From Tardibacter chloracetimidivorans (GTDB lineage: Bacteria > Pseudomonadota > Alphaproteobacteria > Sphingomonadales > Sphingomonadaceae), in NCBI RefSeq assembly GCF_001890385.1, contig NZ_CP018221.1:1041501-1105500 (forward strand): 64,000 bases of DNA, given 5' to 3'. Position 1 is the first letter of the stretch. Every line of letters begins with the position of its first letter. The notes beneath the pieces were generated by a model. That model searched no databases. It saw only the letters and a list, made by a program, of their open reading frames with translations, and was not told where the DNA came from. Position numbers and translations under genes: made by a program. Positions 44,979-54,527 of this stretch are shown here, piece by piece.

Positions 44979-46058
44979 TCAGGGCTCTTCGTCGCCGTCG
45001 CTTTCCGGATCGCCCATCAATGCTTCCGAAACGCCGGCCGCATTCGCGCGAATCGCCTGCTCGAGCCGGTCGAGAAGCTCTCTATTTTCCTTGAGGAAGG
45101 TCTTTGCGTTCTCGCGCCCCTGGCCGATCCGCTGCGAATCATAGCTGAACCAGGCACCCGATTTCTCCACGAGCCCGGCCTTCACGCCCAGGTCCAGGAT
45201 TTCGCCGACCTTGGAGATGCCTTCGCCATACATGATGTCGAACTCCACCTGCTTGAACGGCGGAGCGACCTTGTTCTTCACCACCTTCACCCGCGTGGTG
45301 TTGCCGACAATCTCGTCGCGGTCCTTGATCTGCCCGGTGCGACGAATGTCGAGACGGACAGACGCATAGAATTTCAGCGCATTGCCGCCGGTGGTCGTTT
45401 CCGGATTGCCGTACATGACACCAATCTTCATTCGCACCTGGTTGATGAAGATCACGATGCAGCGCGAGCGGGAAATCGAGCCGGTGAGTTTCCTCAACGC
45501 CTGGCTCATCAGCCGCGCCTGAAGGCCGACATGGCTGTCTCCCATCTCACCCTCGATTTCGGCGCGGGGAACCAGCGCCGCGACCGAATCGATAACCAGC
45601 ACGTCGATGGCGTTGGACCGCACCAGCGTATCGGTGATTTCCAGCGCCTGTTCGCCGGTGTCGGGCTGGGAGACGATCAACTCGTCGATATTGACGCCCA
45701 GCTTCTTGGCATAGACCGGATCAAGCGCGTGTTCGGCATCGACAAAAGCCGCCGTTCCACCATTTTTCTGCGCTTCGGCGATGGCGTGGAGCGCAAGCGT
45801 GGTCTTGCCCGAGCTTTCCGGCCCGTAAATCTCGACCACCCGGCCGCGCGGCAGGCCGCCGATGCCGAGCGCGATGTCCAGCCCCAGCGAGCCGGTGGAG
45901 ACGGCCTCCACCTCCATGGCTTCCCGCGAGCCCAGCTTCATGGCCGAACCCTTGCCGAACGCCCGGTCGATCTGCGCAAGAGCGGCGTCCAACGCCTTTT
46001 GACGATCTGAAGCTGAAGTCATGTTCTTGGATTCCACCACCCGCAATTGAGCCGACAT
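44979..46058 (-). CDS. recA: Recombinase RecA
   Basis: 359 residues from ATG 46058 (ribosome site GGGAGG at five to six bases). Walker [17 protein letters not shown], Walker [14 protein letters not shown], loop L1 [23 protein letters not shown], and the [15 protein letters not shown] segment are all present; acidic tail DGDEEP. Forms nucleoprotein filaments on single-stranded DNA, promotes strand exchange and drives LexA cleavage. A LexA box and promoter sit 70-80 bases upstream. No intein or insertion. Confidence 0.98.
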   Translation of the reverse strand: MSAQLRVVESKNMTSASDRQKALDAALAQIDRAFGKGSAMKLGSREAMEVEAVSTGSLGLDIALGIGGLPRGRVVEIYGPESSGKTTLALHAIAEAQKNGGTAAFVDAEHALDPVYAKKLGVNIDELIVSQPDTGEQALEITDTLVRSNAIDVLVIDSVAALVPRAEIEGEMGDSHVGLQARLMSQALRKLTGSISRSRCIVIFINQVRMKIGVMYGNPETTTGGNALKFYASVRLDIRRTGQIKDRDEIVGNTTRVKVVKNKVAPPFKQVEFDIMYGEGISKVGEILDLGVKAGLVEKSGAWFSYDSQRIGQGRENAKTFLKENRELLDRLEQAIRANAAGVSEALMGDPESDGDEEP

Positions 46059-46102
46059 CTGAGCCTCCCGTAAACATGCGCGAGCCACGCATCAACGGAT
46101 TT

Positions 46103-46131
46103 GGCATACCCGTTTTGTTCCATGAGAACAA
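46103..46131 (-). promoter_or_regulatory. Candidate recA promoter
   Basis: TTGTTC (46131-46126), 17-base spacer, TATGCC (46108-46103), reading leftwards, start site near 46096. The -35 hexamer lies in the downstream half of the LexA box. Confidence 0.55.
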
Positions 46132-46140
46132 GAGGGGAAC
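46126..46140. promoter_or_regulatory. LexA (SOS) box of recA
   Basis: GAACAAGAGGGGAAC on the plus strand (GTTCCCCTCTTGTTC on the gene strand), the GTTC-N7-GTTC direct repeat of alphaproteobacterial LexA, overlapping the recA -35. It fixes the consensus used to judge the other two boxes in this window. Confidence 0.85.
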
Positions 46141-46161
46141 TTTTGAGTGCGAACAACGCCG

Positions 46162-48606
46162 TCAGGCGCCCTCGCGCTCCCGCTTTTCCTGCGCCCTTGC
46201 AAGTGCGTCGCGAACCGCCTCGCCCAGCTGCTGGACCGAGAAGGGCTTCGGCAGAAAGGCGAATCCCGGCACCGAGATCGAACGGCGCAACTGCTCCTCG
46301 GCATAGCCCGACATGAAGACGATTGGCAGGTCCGGCCGTTCCTCGCGCGTTTTCGCTACCAGCGTCGGCCCGTCCATTTCAGGCATCACCACATCCGATA
46401 TGAGCAGGTCTATGTGATCTTCCTCGGCGAGCCGCTCCAGCGCCTCCACGCCATTGGCCGCCGTGACGACCCTGTAGCCCTTGCGAACGAGCGCGCGTTC
46501 CGCCACCGCGCGGACGGTCGCCTCATCCTCCACCAGAAGAATGGTGCCGACACCCCAAAGCTCGTTGCCCTGCGCCTTGGAGCCGGTGGGCACTGCGGGC
46601 CGCTCCGTCCCTTCCCGCGCCGCGTGGACGGGCAGATAGATGGTGAAGCTCGCGCCGTGGCCGGGCTCCGATTCGGCAAAGATATAGCCGCCCGTCTGCT
46701 TCACGATTCCATAAACGGTCGAAAGGCCAAGGCCGGTCCCCTTGCCCACTTCCTTGGTGGTGAAGAAGGGCTCGAAGATGTTGGCGAGAATATCGGCCGG
46801 TATTCCGGCTCCCGTGTCGGAGACCTTCAGCGCCGTATAGTCGGCGGGCGGCAGGATATCCGCGCCCAGCCGCCGGGCGTCGGCGGCCGACACGGCGAAG
46901 GTGGAGATCGACAGCTCGCCCCCTTCGGGCATCGCGTCGCGCGCGTTGACGGCGAGGTTGACGATCACCTGCTCCAGCTGTCCGGGGTCTGCACGCACTG
47001 CACCCAGGCTTCTGCCATGCTTCACGGTCAGCGTAATCCGCTCGCCCAGCAGGCGCTTCAGCAGGTGCGACAGTTCGCCCACCACATCGGAGATCTGCAG
47101 CACCTGCGGACGCAATGTCTGCTGGCGCGAGAATGCCAGAAGCTGACGCACCAGATTGGCGGCGCGATTGGCGTTCTGCTTGATCTGGGTGATGTCGTCG
47201 AAATCGCTGTCGCCCGGCCCGTGGCGCAGCAGCATCAGGTCGCAATAGCCGATGATGGCGGTGAGGATGTTGTTGAAATCATGCGCGACGCCACCGGCGA
47301 GCTGGCCCACGGCCTGCATCTTGGTGGCCTGCGCGACCTGCCGCTCCAGCTTTTCCTGCTCGCTGTTGTCGGCAAGGTAGAGGATCACGGCGGGCAGGCC
47401 GAAACCCGTCACCCGCGCCAGGGTGAGCACGATCGGCTCTTCGGGCGCGGCTTTCAGCCTTATCCGCAGATCGCGAAGCGTGGGCTGGCCAGTCGCCATC
47501 TTGCGAATGGCGTCGGCGACCATCGCCTTTTCGTCTTCCATCACCAGATCGCTGGGATAGAGCACCTCCTCGCCCTCGCCGATGCCGGCGGCCCTGCAGA
47601 AGGCCTGGTTCATGAAGCGGAAGCGACCGTCGCGATCCGTCAGCGCCAGTCCAAGCGGGAGCGTTCCGAGCAGCGCCGGAATGGAGGCAGAGGATTCGGC
47701 GGCCCCTGCAGCGCGCCCATAGTCGCCGCCGGTTTCATCCAGCAGCAGGAACAGATAGGTGCGCGGCTCGTGCGGCTCCCCGCCCAGCGCAAGCTCCACC
47801 ACCCGCACCGGATCGCGCCGCCCCTCTCCGTCAAGCACCCGGACCACGCCCGACTGATCGAGGTCGAGCAGGCTGGTGAGCGTGGCTTCCTGCTCCACCA
47901 GATCATCCCGGCCGATGGTGGTCCTGAACGTCGCATTGGCCGCAATGATCCGGCCTTCGCTGTCGGTGATGACGGCCGAGACGCCGGCGCGCGAGAACCA
48001 TTCCCCCACATCGCCCGAGATCAATGCGCGCGCGGTGTCCCGGACGGCCGATCCGATCCGTTCTTCCAGCAGCCAGAGGCAGCATTCGTCCTTGCCCTCC
48101 ATCCTTTTTATGGAAAGCACGCGGCGGCCGGACCCTTCGGCCGGGGCGAAAACGACGGTAGCGCTTCCCTGTTGCCATGCCTGCTGCTGCGCTCGGGCGA
48201 CCGCGTCGACCGCCTCTGCGTCAGTGCCGGCAAGCTCGGCGGGCGCGCGATAGCCCCCGGCCTTTTCCGCCCAGGCCTGGTTCGCGCAGACGAGGCGGCC
48301 GTTAACGTCGCAAATCGCCGCCGCGCCGCCCATTGCATCCAGCGTCAGGCGGGTCGCCGTCCAGTCCGTCGCCGTCGCCGCCACCCGCGCGGCGGTGCGT
48401 CCGCGCGTGACGGCAAAGGTCAGTGCGGAAGCGCCGAGAATCACGGCCCCGAAGATCGCGCCCGACGCCACATCCTGAAGTGCCCAGCTTATGAGGACGG
48501 CCGACGCGAGCGCGGCGACCGTCGACGCGGCAGCCGCCATGGTGAGCATAACCCGGTCCCGGCGGGATGCCTGCTCACGAACGGGATCGGTCGGTAAGCC
48601 CTTCAT
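46162..48606 (-). CDS. cckA: Cell-cycle hybrid histidine kinase CckA
   Basis: 814 residues from ATG 48606. Two N-terminal membrane segments (around [21 protein letters not shown] and [16 protein letters not shown]), two to three PAS domains, HisKA with the phospho-acceptor in [20 protein letters not shown] (His 442), HATPase motifs ([35 protein letters not shown]) and a C-terminal receiver with Asp 738 in [13 protein letters not shown]. This layout and the CckA-specific linker [24 protein letters not shown] identify CckA, which feeds ChpT and CtrA and sets the alphaproteobacterial cell cycle. Start is chosen without a strong ribosome site. Confidence 0.93.
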   Translation of the reverse strand: MKGLPTDPVREQASRRDRVMLTMAAAASTVAALASAVLISWALQDVASGAIFGAVILGASALTFAVTRGRTAARVAATATDWTATRLTLDAMGGAAAICDVNGRLVCANQAWAEKAGGYRAPAELAGTDAEAVDAVARAQQQAWQQGSATVVFAPAEGSGRRVLSIKRMEGKDECCLWLLEERIGSAVRDTARALISGDVGEWFSRAGVSAVITDSEGRIIAANATFRTTIGRDDLVEQEATLTSLLDLDQSGVVRVLDGEGRRDPVRVVELALGGEPHEPRTYLFLLLDETGGDYGRAAGAAESSASIPALLGTLPLGLALTDRDGRFRFMNQAFCRAAGIGEGEEVLYPSDLVMEDEKAMVADAIRKMATGQPTLRDLRIRLKAAPEEPIVLTLARVTGFGLPAVILYLADNSEQEKLERQVAQATKMQAVGQLAGGVAHDFNNILTAIIGYCDLMLLRHGPGDSDFDDITQIKQNANRAANLVRQLLAFSRQQTLRPQVLQISDVVGELSHLLKRLLGERITLTVKHGRSLGAVRADPGQLEQVIVNLAVNARDAMPEGGELSISTFAVSAADARRLGADILPPADYTALKVSDTGAGIPADILANIFEPFFTTKEVGKGTGLGLSTVYGIVKQTGGYIFAESEPGHGASFTIYLPVHAAREGTERPAVPTGSKAQGNELWGVGTILLVEDEATVRAVAERALVRKGYRVVTAANGVEALERLAEEDHIDLLISDVVMPEMDGPTLVAKTREERPDLPIVFMSGYAEEQLRRSISVPGFAFLPKPFSVQQLGEAVRDALARAQEKREREGA

Positions 48607-48699
48607 GCCGGACGGAAACCTCTTCTCACTGCCACCCATAAGACACGCGTCGAGCGCCAGCGTCCACCCCCTCAAAGGGAAGGCGCACCATGAGAACGG

Positions 48700-49251
48700 T
48701 CAATGGCTCCGGCAAGTCCGGCAATGCTGGCGCCTGCGCCATTTGCGGGCGATCCAAATCCGCCAACCAAGGGCCGACAGAAAGTAGCCGATCACCGCAC
48801 ACACCAGGGCCAGGGTGACAAGGCCGGTCACCGTCGCCGGAGCCGCGTTGGAGAGCAGCCAAGCCAACCAATCGCTGATCCAGCCGTGCGCCTGTCGGGT
48901 GACCTCGGTATCGGGAGTCATGGAATCAAACTTCAGCATCCAGCTGCCGAGATAATAGGCGGCGACCCACAATGGCGGCGTGGTGAGAGGATTGGTGAGA
49001 AAGGTCGTGACCGCCGCGACCGGCACATTGGCGCGGAAGGGCAGCGCCAGAAACGCCGCGACGATGGTCTGCGCGACCGGGACGAGGATTCCGACGACCA
49101 CGCCCAGCGCGACTCCGCGCGGGACCGAGCGGCGCGTGAACCGCCACAGTTCGGACCGCAAGACCCGGTGCGCCACCGGCCGAAGCCAGCGATTCCTCGC
49201 CACCTCCTCGCGTTGCGGCATGTTCTTCCTGATCCAGCCCGGCATGCCCAC
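48700..49251 (-). CDS. DUF2062 membrane protein
   Basis: 183 residues. SVPRGVALGVVVGILVPVAQT, FRANVPVAAVTTFLTNPLTTPPLWVAAYYLGSWML is the DUF2062 core, with three to four membrane helices and a basic C-terminus (WIARKWRRRQHC). The family sits next to glycosyltransferases or smpB in many proteobacteria; no activity is known. Lies 11 bases past smpB on the same strand, so it is probably co-transcribed with dapA and smpB. Confidence 0.87.
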   Translation of the reverse strand: MGMPGWIRKNMPQREEVARNRWLRPVAHRVLRSELWRFTRRSVPRGVALGVVVGILVPVAQTIVAAFLALPFRANVPVAAVTTFLTNPLTTPPLWVAAYYLGSWMLKFDSMTPDTEVTRQAHGWISDWLAWLLSNAAPATVTGLVTLALVCAVIGYFLSALGWRIWIARKWRRRQHCRTCRSH

Positions 49252-49262
49252 GGCGATTTGTC

Positions 49263-49745
49263 CTATCCTCTGTCCCGCATCAGGCGCGCCTGCTCGCGCT
49301 TCCAGTCCTTGGCCTTTTCCGCCTCGCGCTTGTCGTGTAGCTTCTTGCCCTTGGCGAGCGCCAGTTCCACCTTCGCCCGGCCGCGCTGGTTGAAATAGAT
49401 CGACAGAGGAACCAGCGTCATGCCCTGCCGCGTCACCGCCCCGCCCAGCTTGGCGATTTCGCGGCCCTTCATCAACAGCTTGCGCGGCCTGCGCGGCTCA
49501 TGGTTGAACCTGTTGCCGTGGCTGAACTCCGGGATGTTGGCGTTGACCAGCCAAAGCTCGTCGCCCTTCACCTCGGCATAGCTATCGGCAATCGTACCCT
49601 CTCCGAAACGAAGGGATTTCACCTCGGTCCCGGTCAGCGCGATGCCAGCCTCGAACACCTCGTTTATGGCGTATTCATAGCGCGCGCGCCGATTCTCGGC
49701 GACGGTTTTCGCCTTGTCGAAAGAGGCATTCTGGGGACGCGCCAT
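49263..49745 (-). CDS. smpB: SsrA-binding protein SmpB
   Basis: 160 residues. [73 protein letters not shown] and the basic C-terminal tail [13 protein letters not shown] are the SmpB pattern. Binds tmRNA to rescue stalled ribosomes. Shares one base with the dapA stop. The tmRNA gene itself is not in this window. Confidence 0.96.
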   Translation of the reverse strand: MARPQNASFDKAKTVAENRRARYEYAINEVFEAGIALTGTEVKSLRFGEGTIADSYAEVKGDELWLVNANIPEFSHGNRFNHEPRRPRKLLMKGREIAKLGGAVTRQGMTLVPLSIYFNQRGRAKVELALAKGKKLHDKREAEKAKDWKREQARLMRDRG

Positions 49746-50623
49746 CAGATAAGCCCTGCATGCTCCAGCGCCCGGTCAACAGCCTTTTGCGACGTTTCGG
49801 AAGGCCAGGTCATAGGCAGTCTGAGTTCCCCCGGCATTTCAGCACGCACGCGCGAAAGCGCATATTTGACAGGTCCGGGTGAAGCATCGGTGAACAGCGC
49901 GTCATGCAGCGGCCACAGCCGGTCCTGAAACGAAAGCGCGTCGGCCCAGCGGCCTTCGAGCATCGCCTTCTGAAACTTCGCGGACAGCCCCGGCGCGACA
50001 TTCGCGGTCACCGATATGCACCCCCGGCCACCGCCGGCGTTGAACGCGAGCGCCATGTCGTCGTTACCGGACAACTGGCAGAAATCCGGCCCGCAATGAT
50101 GGCGCTGGGAAGAGACGCGCGCGATCGCGCCGGTCGCGTCCTTCACGCCGATGATCGTCGGATAGTCGGCGGCAAGCCTCGCCATTGTCGCAACGGTCAT
50201 GTCGACGGCGGCGCGGCCCGGAATGTTGTAGATAATGATGGGCAGGTCCGACTGTTCCGCCAGATAGGCGAAATGGCGATAGAGCCCGTCCTGGTTGGGC
50301 CGGTTATAATAGGGCGTCACCACCAGCGCCGCCGCGGCGCCGGCTTCTTTCGCGTGCTTCATGTGAAGTGCCGCGATCACCGTATCATTCGATCCGCAGC
50401 CGGCGATCACCGGCACCCGGCCGGCCGCCGCCTTGATGCAGATGTCGACGACGTGATTATGCTCCTCGATCGTCATCGTGGCGCTTTCGCCCGTCGTGCC
50501 GCACGGCACCAAAGCGGAAGAACCCTCGCGAATCTGCCAGTCCACGAACGACGTGAACGCCGCCTCGTCGAAACGGCCGTCGCGAAATGGTGTCACAAGC
50601 GCAGGGATGGAACCCTGAAACAT
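49745..50623 (-). CDS. dapA: 4-hydroxy-tetrahydrodipicolinate synthase
   Basis: 292 residues. Class I aldolase fold. [56 protein letters not shown] (catalytic Tyr region) and the Schiff-base Lys in [10 protein letters not shown] are DapA features. Starts lysine and diaminopimelate synthesis. Divergent from the lytic transglycosylase (45 bases apart). Confidence 0.95.
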   Translation of the reverse strand: MFQGSIPALVTPFRDGRFDEAAFTSFVDWQIREGSSALVPCGTTGESATMTIEEHNHVVDICIKAAAGRVPVIAGCGSNDTVIAALHMKHAKEAGAAAALVVTPYYNRPNQDGLYRHFAYLAEQSDLPIIIYNIPGRAAVDMTVATMARLAADYPTIIGVKDATGAIARVSSQRHHCGPDFCQLSGNDDMALAFNAGGGRGCISVTANVAPGLSAKFQKAMLEGRWADALSFQDRLWPLHDALFTDASPGPVKYALSRVRAEMPGELRLPMTWPSETSQKAVDRALEHAGLI

Positions 50624-50668
50624 GGCATTGCTCCTTCACCCCGGCCGCAAATACGCTATCATGCACCC

Positions 50669-52804
50669 ATGTTATTGCGTGCCCGAATCCTCGCGCCTGA
50701 TAAGGACGCCAATCCCCTTCTGTCCAGAAGGCTCCGTCGTTTGTCGACTCTATTGCTGCTGGGCCTGTCCGGCTTTGCCCTGACGGCGGCGTCCGTGACG
50801 CCCCAGGCGCGCGAATGGTATCGCGCCCGGCTGGGGCTTTCGGCCGCTCCGTCGCAGCCGCCCGCCCAGGCGGACCCGCTGGCCGAAGCGATCCTGCAAT
50901 GGGATTCGCTGAGACAGTCCGACAGCCTTGCGTTTGAAAGCTACGCCGCTTTCCTGCGCCAACACCCCGGCTGGCCCGGCGAATCGGCCATGCGACGCGC
51001 AGCAGAGCGGAACGTCAGGCCCGACATGACATCGCCGTCGCTGGTGGTGGATCATTTCACCCGCTTTCCGCCAATGACGAACACCGGCAGCCTGCGCTTT
51101 GCCGAAGCGCTGTCTGCGATGGGGCGCAGGGCGGACGCGATCTTCCACGCACGGGCGGCCTGGGTAGGCGGCACACTGGCGCCCGACGACGAGAACCGGC
51201 TGCTGGCGCGATTTGCCGCCGATCTCGCGCCTGCCGACCACGACAGCCGGATGGAACGACTGTTGTGGGACGACGCGCTGTCGGCCGCGCAACGGCAGAT
51301 CAGCTTCGTCACTCCGCAGCGCAGGCGCTATTATGACGCGCGGCTTGCAATGAAGCTGAAGTGGCCCGATGCCGCCGCCCGGCTGGCGTCGGTGTGGTCG
51401 CTCTACCCCAATGATCCCGGCCTCATCGCCGACAAGGCGCGCTGGCAGCGCGACACGAGCGACTGGATTGGGGCGCGCCGAACGCTGGCCGAGGCCCGTG
51501 TCGCGCCCGGATCGGTGCGCTATCCGCTGCCCTGGATGAAGCTGCACCTGGATTACGCACGGGCCGCGGCCAACGACAGCCAGTGGGATCTTGCCTATCG
51601 GATCGCGGCCGATACCAACGCCTATTTCCCCGGCACCGTGCTTCGTGACCAGCCGTATGCCGAACGCGACGTTCTGACCAGCCTGGAATGGCTGGCCGGA
51701 TGGACAGCGTACAAGAACCTTGGCCGCCCCGCGTCCGCCGTGGTGCATTTCGACCGATACAGCCTGGCGGCGCAGACGCCCCAGACCCAGTCGAAGGGCG
51801 ATTATTGGGCCGGACGCGCCGCCGAAGCCGCGCGGCAGGTCGCGCAGGCGCGCAGCTATTATGAGAAGGCCGGGTCGCACCCGGATCATTTCTATGGTCA
51901 GCTTGCGCTGGAACAGCTTGGCCGGCCTGTGGCCACTCCTCCCGCCCCGCAGGCGACGATCGCGCCCTATGACCGATCCGCTTTCGAGGGGAAGGAAGTG
52001 GTGCGCGCCACCCGCCTTCTGGCCGAGCTTGGCGACCAGAAGCGGCTGACGACCTTTGTCCGCGCGCTTGCCGACAACTCCTGGAACGAGCAGGAGCAGC
52101 TGATGGTGGCCGAGCTTGCCCGATCGGTGAGCCGGCCCGACCTTGGCGTGCGGCTGGCGCGCAACGCCCGCAAATCGAGCGACAGCTGGCTCTGGACCGC
52201 AGGCTATCCGCGCCTGCCGCTCAGCCCGCTGATGGAGCGGCACTGGACGATGATCCACGCCATCACGCGCCAGGAAAGCGAGTTCTACAAGGAAGCGGTG
52301 AGCCATGCGAACGCGCGCGGGCTGATGCAGCTGATGCCCGGCACCGCGCGGGAGACGGCGGGCAAGGTGGGGCTGCCCTATGACTATAGCCGGCTGACCA
52401 CGGACACCAATTACAACATCATGCTTGGCTCCACCTATTTCGCCAATCTGCTGGACCGCTATGGCGGCAATCATGTGATGGCGGTGGCGGCCTATAACGC
52501 CGGGCCGGGCAATGTGAACAAATGGGTGGCGGCGAACGGCGACCCGCGCCTGGCTGGAGTCGACGTGATCGAATGGATCGAGAAGATCCCGATCTACGAG
52601 ACGCGCAACTATGTGCAGCGCGTGCTTGAGAATGCAGTGATCTATGACGTGCTGAACCCCGCGAAGGCGAGCATGCGGGCAGGCGTGCGGCGGCTGTCGG
52701 CCTATCTGGGCCGGGCGCGCGGCGCCACTGCATCGCTCGCCGCGGAACGCTGCGCCGTCCCCGGAACGCCGATGCAGAGCGCCGCCGCAAGCGCCCAATG
52801 CTGA
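50669..52804 (+). CDS. Soluble lytic murein transglycosylase (Slt type)
   Basis: 711 residues from ATG 50669. One N-terminal hydrophobic helix around residues 30-45 (STLLLLGLSGFALTA) acts as signal or anchor. The middle is a long helical superhelix typical of Slt70. The C-terminal SLT domain has the catalytic Glu 536 in ITRQESEFYKEAV, then GLMQLMPGTARETAGK, YNIMLGSTYFANLLDRYGGN and AVAAYNAGPGNVNKW. Cleaves peptidoglycan with 1,6-anhydro product formation. greB follows 14 bases downstream, so the two probably share a transcript. Confidence 0.93.
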   Translation: MLLRARILAPDKDANPLLSRRLRRLSTLLLLGLSGFALTAASVTPQAREWYRARLGLSAAPSQPPAQADPLAEAILQWDSLRQSDSLAFESYAAFLRQHPGWPGESAMRRAAERNVRPDMTSPSLVVDHFTRFPPMTNTGSLRFAEALSAMGRRADAIFHARAAWVGGTLAPDDENRLLARFAADLAPADHDSRMERLLWDDALSAAQRQISFVTPQRRRYYDARLAMKLKWPDAAARLASVWSLYPNDPGLIADKARWQRDTSDWIGARRTLAEARVAPGSVRYPLPWMKLHLDYARAAANDSQWDLAYRIAADTNAYFPGTVLRDQPYAERDVLTSLEWLAGWTAYKNLGRPASAVVHFDRYSLAAQTPQTQSKGDYWAGRAAEAARQVAQARSYYEKAGSHPDHFYGQLALEQLGRPVATPPAPQATIAPYDRSAFEGKEVVRATRLLAELGDQKRLTTFVRALADNSWNEQEQLMVAELARSVSRPDLGVRLARNARKSSDSWLWTAGYPRLPLSPLMERHWTMIHAITRQESEFYKEAVSHANARGLMQLMPGTARETAGKVGLPYDYSRLTTDTNYNIMLGSTYFANLLDRYGGNHVMAVAAYNAGPGNVNKWVAANGDPRLAGVDVIEWIEKIPIYETRNYVQRVLENAVIYDVLNPAKASMRAGVRRLSAYLGRARGATASLAAERCAVPGTPMQSAAASAQC

Positions 52805-52818
52805 TTGCCTGACCGGCC

Positions 52819-53298
52819 ATGTCGCAGCCAAATTACATCACCCCGGCAGGCTTTGCCGCGTTGCAGGCGGCGCACCACCAGCTCTTCGACCAGGAGCGCC
52901 CGAAGATGGTGGAGGTGGTGTCATGGGCGGCGGGCAATGGCGACCGATCCGAGAATGGCGACTACATCTACGGCCGCAAGCGGCTGCGCGAGATCGACCG
53001 CGAGCTGAACCGGCTGGCAAAGCGCATGAAGGACGCGCAGGTGGTGGACCCGCGTCGCCAGCCCGACAAGCACCGCGTCTTCTTCGGCGCGACGGTGACC
53101 GTGGCGGACGAGGACGACCGGGAAAGCGCCTACACGCTGGTCGGCGTGGACGAGGCGGACGCCGCCGCCGGACGGATAAGCTGGAACACACCAATTGCCA
53201 AAGCGTTGCGCGGCGCGGCGGTAGGCGATCTGCGCATCGTCCAGCTTCCGGGCGGAGCGAAAGAGCTTGAGATCATCGCCATCCGCTATCCCGAGTGA
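52819..53298 (+). CDS. greB: Transcription elongation factor GreB
   Basis: 159 residues. Coiled-coil finger with the acidic tip DRSENGDYIYGRKRLREIDREL (Asp-Glu pair that chelates the active-site metal of RNA polymerase), then DPRRQPDKHRVFFGATVTV and a C-terminal FKBP-like domain with SWNTPIAKAL. Restarts back-tracked RNA polymerase. The basic YGRKRLREIDREL pattern favours GreB over GreA. Confidence 0.94.
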   Translation: MSQPNYITPAGFAALQAAHHQLFDQERPKMVEVVSWAAGNGDRSENGDYIYGRKRLREIDRELNRLAKRMKDAQVVDPRRQPDKHRVFFGATVTVADEDDRESAYTLVGVDEADAAAGRISWNTPIAKALRGAAVGDLRIVQLPGGAKELEIIAIRYPE

Positions 53299-53307
53299 AC
53301 GCCCTTT

Positions 53308-54057
53308 TCAGAAGGCCGCGTCCCAGCACAGCTTCAAGCCGACGAGAATCATCAGAACATAGATGATGCGGTTGAACTTGTCGGGAGAGACGCGCCGCAC
53401 CAGAGCCACGCCCGCAAAGGTCGAGAGGATGGCAACGGGAATGAGCGTGGCCGTTATCAGCATATTGGCGGCGGTGAACTGGCCGAGTGCGATATAGGCA
53501 GGCACCTTGATCCAGTTGGTCGCGCCGAAATAGACGGCGGTGGTGCCGACCAGCAGGTCCCGCGACAGCTTGCGCGGCATCACCCACATCTGGAACGGCG
53601 GCGCGCCCGCATGGGCGATCTGGCTGGTGAAACCGGACGCCGCGCCAAAGAGGCTTCCCATCCATTCAGGAAGGCCGCGCGTCGCGGCGGGCGGGCCGCG
53701 CCCCTCCGTCCACAGGCGATGAACGCCAAAGAGAACAGAGAGCCCGCCCACCATGCCGAGCACGCCCTTTACCGAAACCTGCGTCGCGAACAGATAGCCC
53801 AGCCCCACGCCGATGACGGTGCCCGGCATCAATACGGCGAGCATCCGCCAGTCCACCGTCCTCCGGAACGCCCAGACACCGACCACGTCCTGCACGATCA
53901 GGATGGGCAGGACGACTGCGGCGGCCTGCACAGGCGGGATCACCAGCGCGATCAGCGGCATTGAGATACTGCCGACGCCGGCGAACCCGCCCTTTGACAA
54001 GCCGAGCAGGATAACGGCCGGAACGGCGATGGCGTAGAACCAGGGATCAACAAGCAT
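53308..54057 (-). CDS. TauE/SafE-family membrane exporter
   Basis: 249 residues, seven to eight membrane helices. PAVILLGLSKGGFAGVGSISMPLIALV, ALFVVPPVQAAAVVLPILIVQDVVGV and FTSQIAHAGAPPFQMWVMP are TauE/SafE signatures. Family members export sulfite or organosulfonates. Converges with greB. It is the last chromosomal gene before the prophage boundary. Confidence 0.9.
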   Translation of the reverse strand: MLVDPWFYAIAVPAVILLGLSKGGFAGVGSISMPLIALVIPPVQAAAVVLPILIVQDVVGVWAFRRTVDWRMLAVLMPGTVIGVGLGYLFATQVSVKGVLGMVGGLSVLFGVHRLWTEGRGPPAATRGLPEWMGSLFGAASGFTSQIAHAGAPPFQMWVMPRKLSRDLLVGTTAVYFGATNWIKVPAYIALGQFTAANMLITATLIPVAILSTFAGVALVRRVSPDKFNRIIYVLMILVGLKLCWDAAF

Positions 54058-54358
54058 GCGGCGCTGATAACGAACCGAAGCCCGGTAGGACAGCCGCGCT
54101 TATGGCTCGGCATGTCCCGAAATGAACCGAAAGTGACGAAAGTTGCACCAATGCACAGGTCGTTGACGGGCGTTTTTCAGAATATCGGTCCATAGCGATG
54201 GCGCGCCGGCCGCCAAGGATAATCAACGGCGGAGTTGTAGGACAGTGATCATTAGGGCGCGTTTCGTCCTGTCCGACACGAACCGCTGAGACATTATTTG
54301 CATCCAAAAATGTGTCGGGCGGTGAAGCCCTGAACCTTGGAGACGAGCGTTGATTGAA
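54058..54358. other. Gene-free chromosome stretch beside the prophage
   Basis: About 300 bases between the TauE gene start and the tRNA remnant. No gene or RNA recognised. TGCACC-AATGCAC at about 54148 resembles the TGCACCGGAG repeats on the prophage side, so recombinase arm sites may extend here. Confidence 0.4.
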
Positions 54359-54408
54359 TGGTGGACGCGGCAAGGATTGAACTTGCGACCCCTGCGATGT
54401 CAACACTG
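54359..54408 (-). tRNA. 3' fragment of a tRNA-Val(GAC)-like gene, prophage attachment site
   Basis: Read on the minus strand the bases give an anticodon loop TTGACAT (anticodon GAC), a GGGGTC variable region, a perfect T arm GCAAG-TTCAATC-CTTGC, then CGCGTCC, discriminator A and CCA at 54361-54359. The matching acceptor 5' strand and D arm are absent, and the anticodon stem has one mismatch, so only the 3' half exists. A displaced tRNA 3' end of this kind marks one end (att) of an element that integrated into an intact tRNA gene; the prophage genes lie to the right of its 5' side, as expected. Confidence 0.75.
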
Positions 54409-54461
54409 GGGCTAAGGCAATTTTCGGCGGATTTCCGACATTCGCTCGAGAACACGACCGC

Positions 54462-54476
54462 GAACAGGCATGGAAC
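54462..54476. promoter_or_regulatory. LexA (SOS) box in front of the SRAP gene
   Basis: GAACAGGCATGGAAC, i.e. GTTC-N7-GTTC on the reverse strand, 51 bases before the SRAP start. Same spacing as the recA box. A second GAAC half site lies eight bases further upstream (GAAC-N8-GAAC). Confidence 0.65.
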
Positions 54477-54497
54477 GAATCGCGATTCTGAGGCAGT

Positions 54498-54518
54498 TGC
54501 ACCGGAGATGCACCGGAG
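54498..54518 (+). repeat. Tandem TGCACCGGAG repeat
   Basis: TGCACCGGAG at 54498-54507 and again at 54509-54518, one base apart, between the LexA box and the SRAP start. Could be recombinase or excisionase arm sites near the att core, or part of the SRAP regulatory region. Confidence 0.4.
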
Positions 54519-54527
54519 CGCTGAACG

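Noticed and set aside
44978-44979. recX between recA and alaS
   Set aside because: The gap has only a hairpin and no reading frame long enough; recX may be elsewhere.
54359-54408. Complete functional tRNA gene
   Set aside because: No matching 5' acceptor strand or D arm in the following 60 bases and a mismatch in the anticodon stem.
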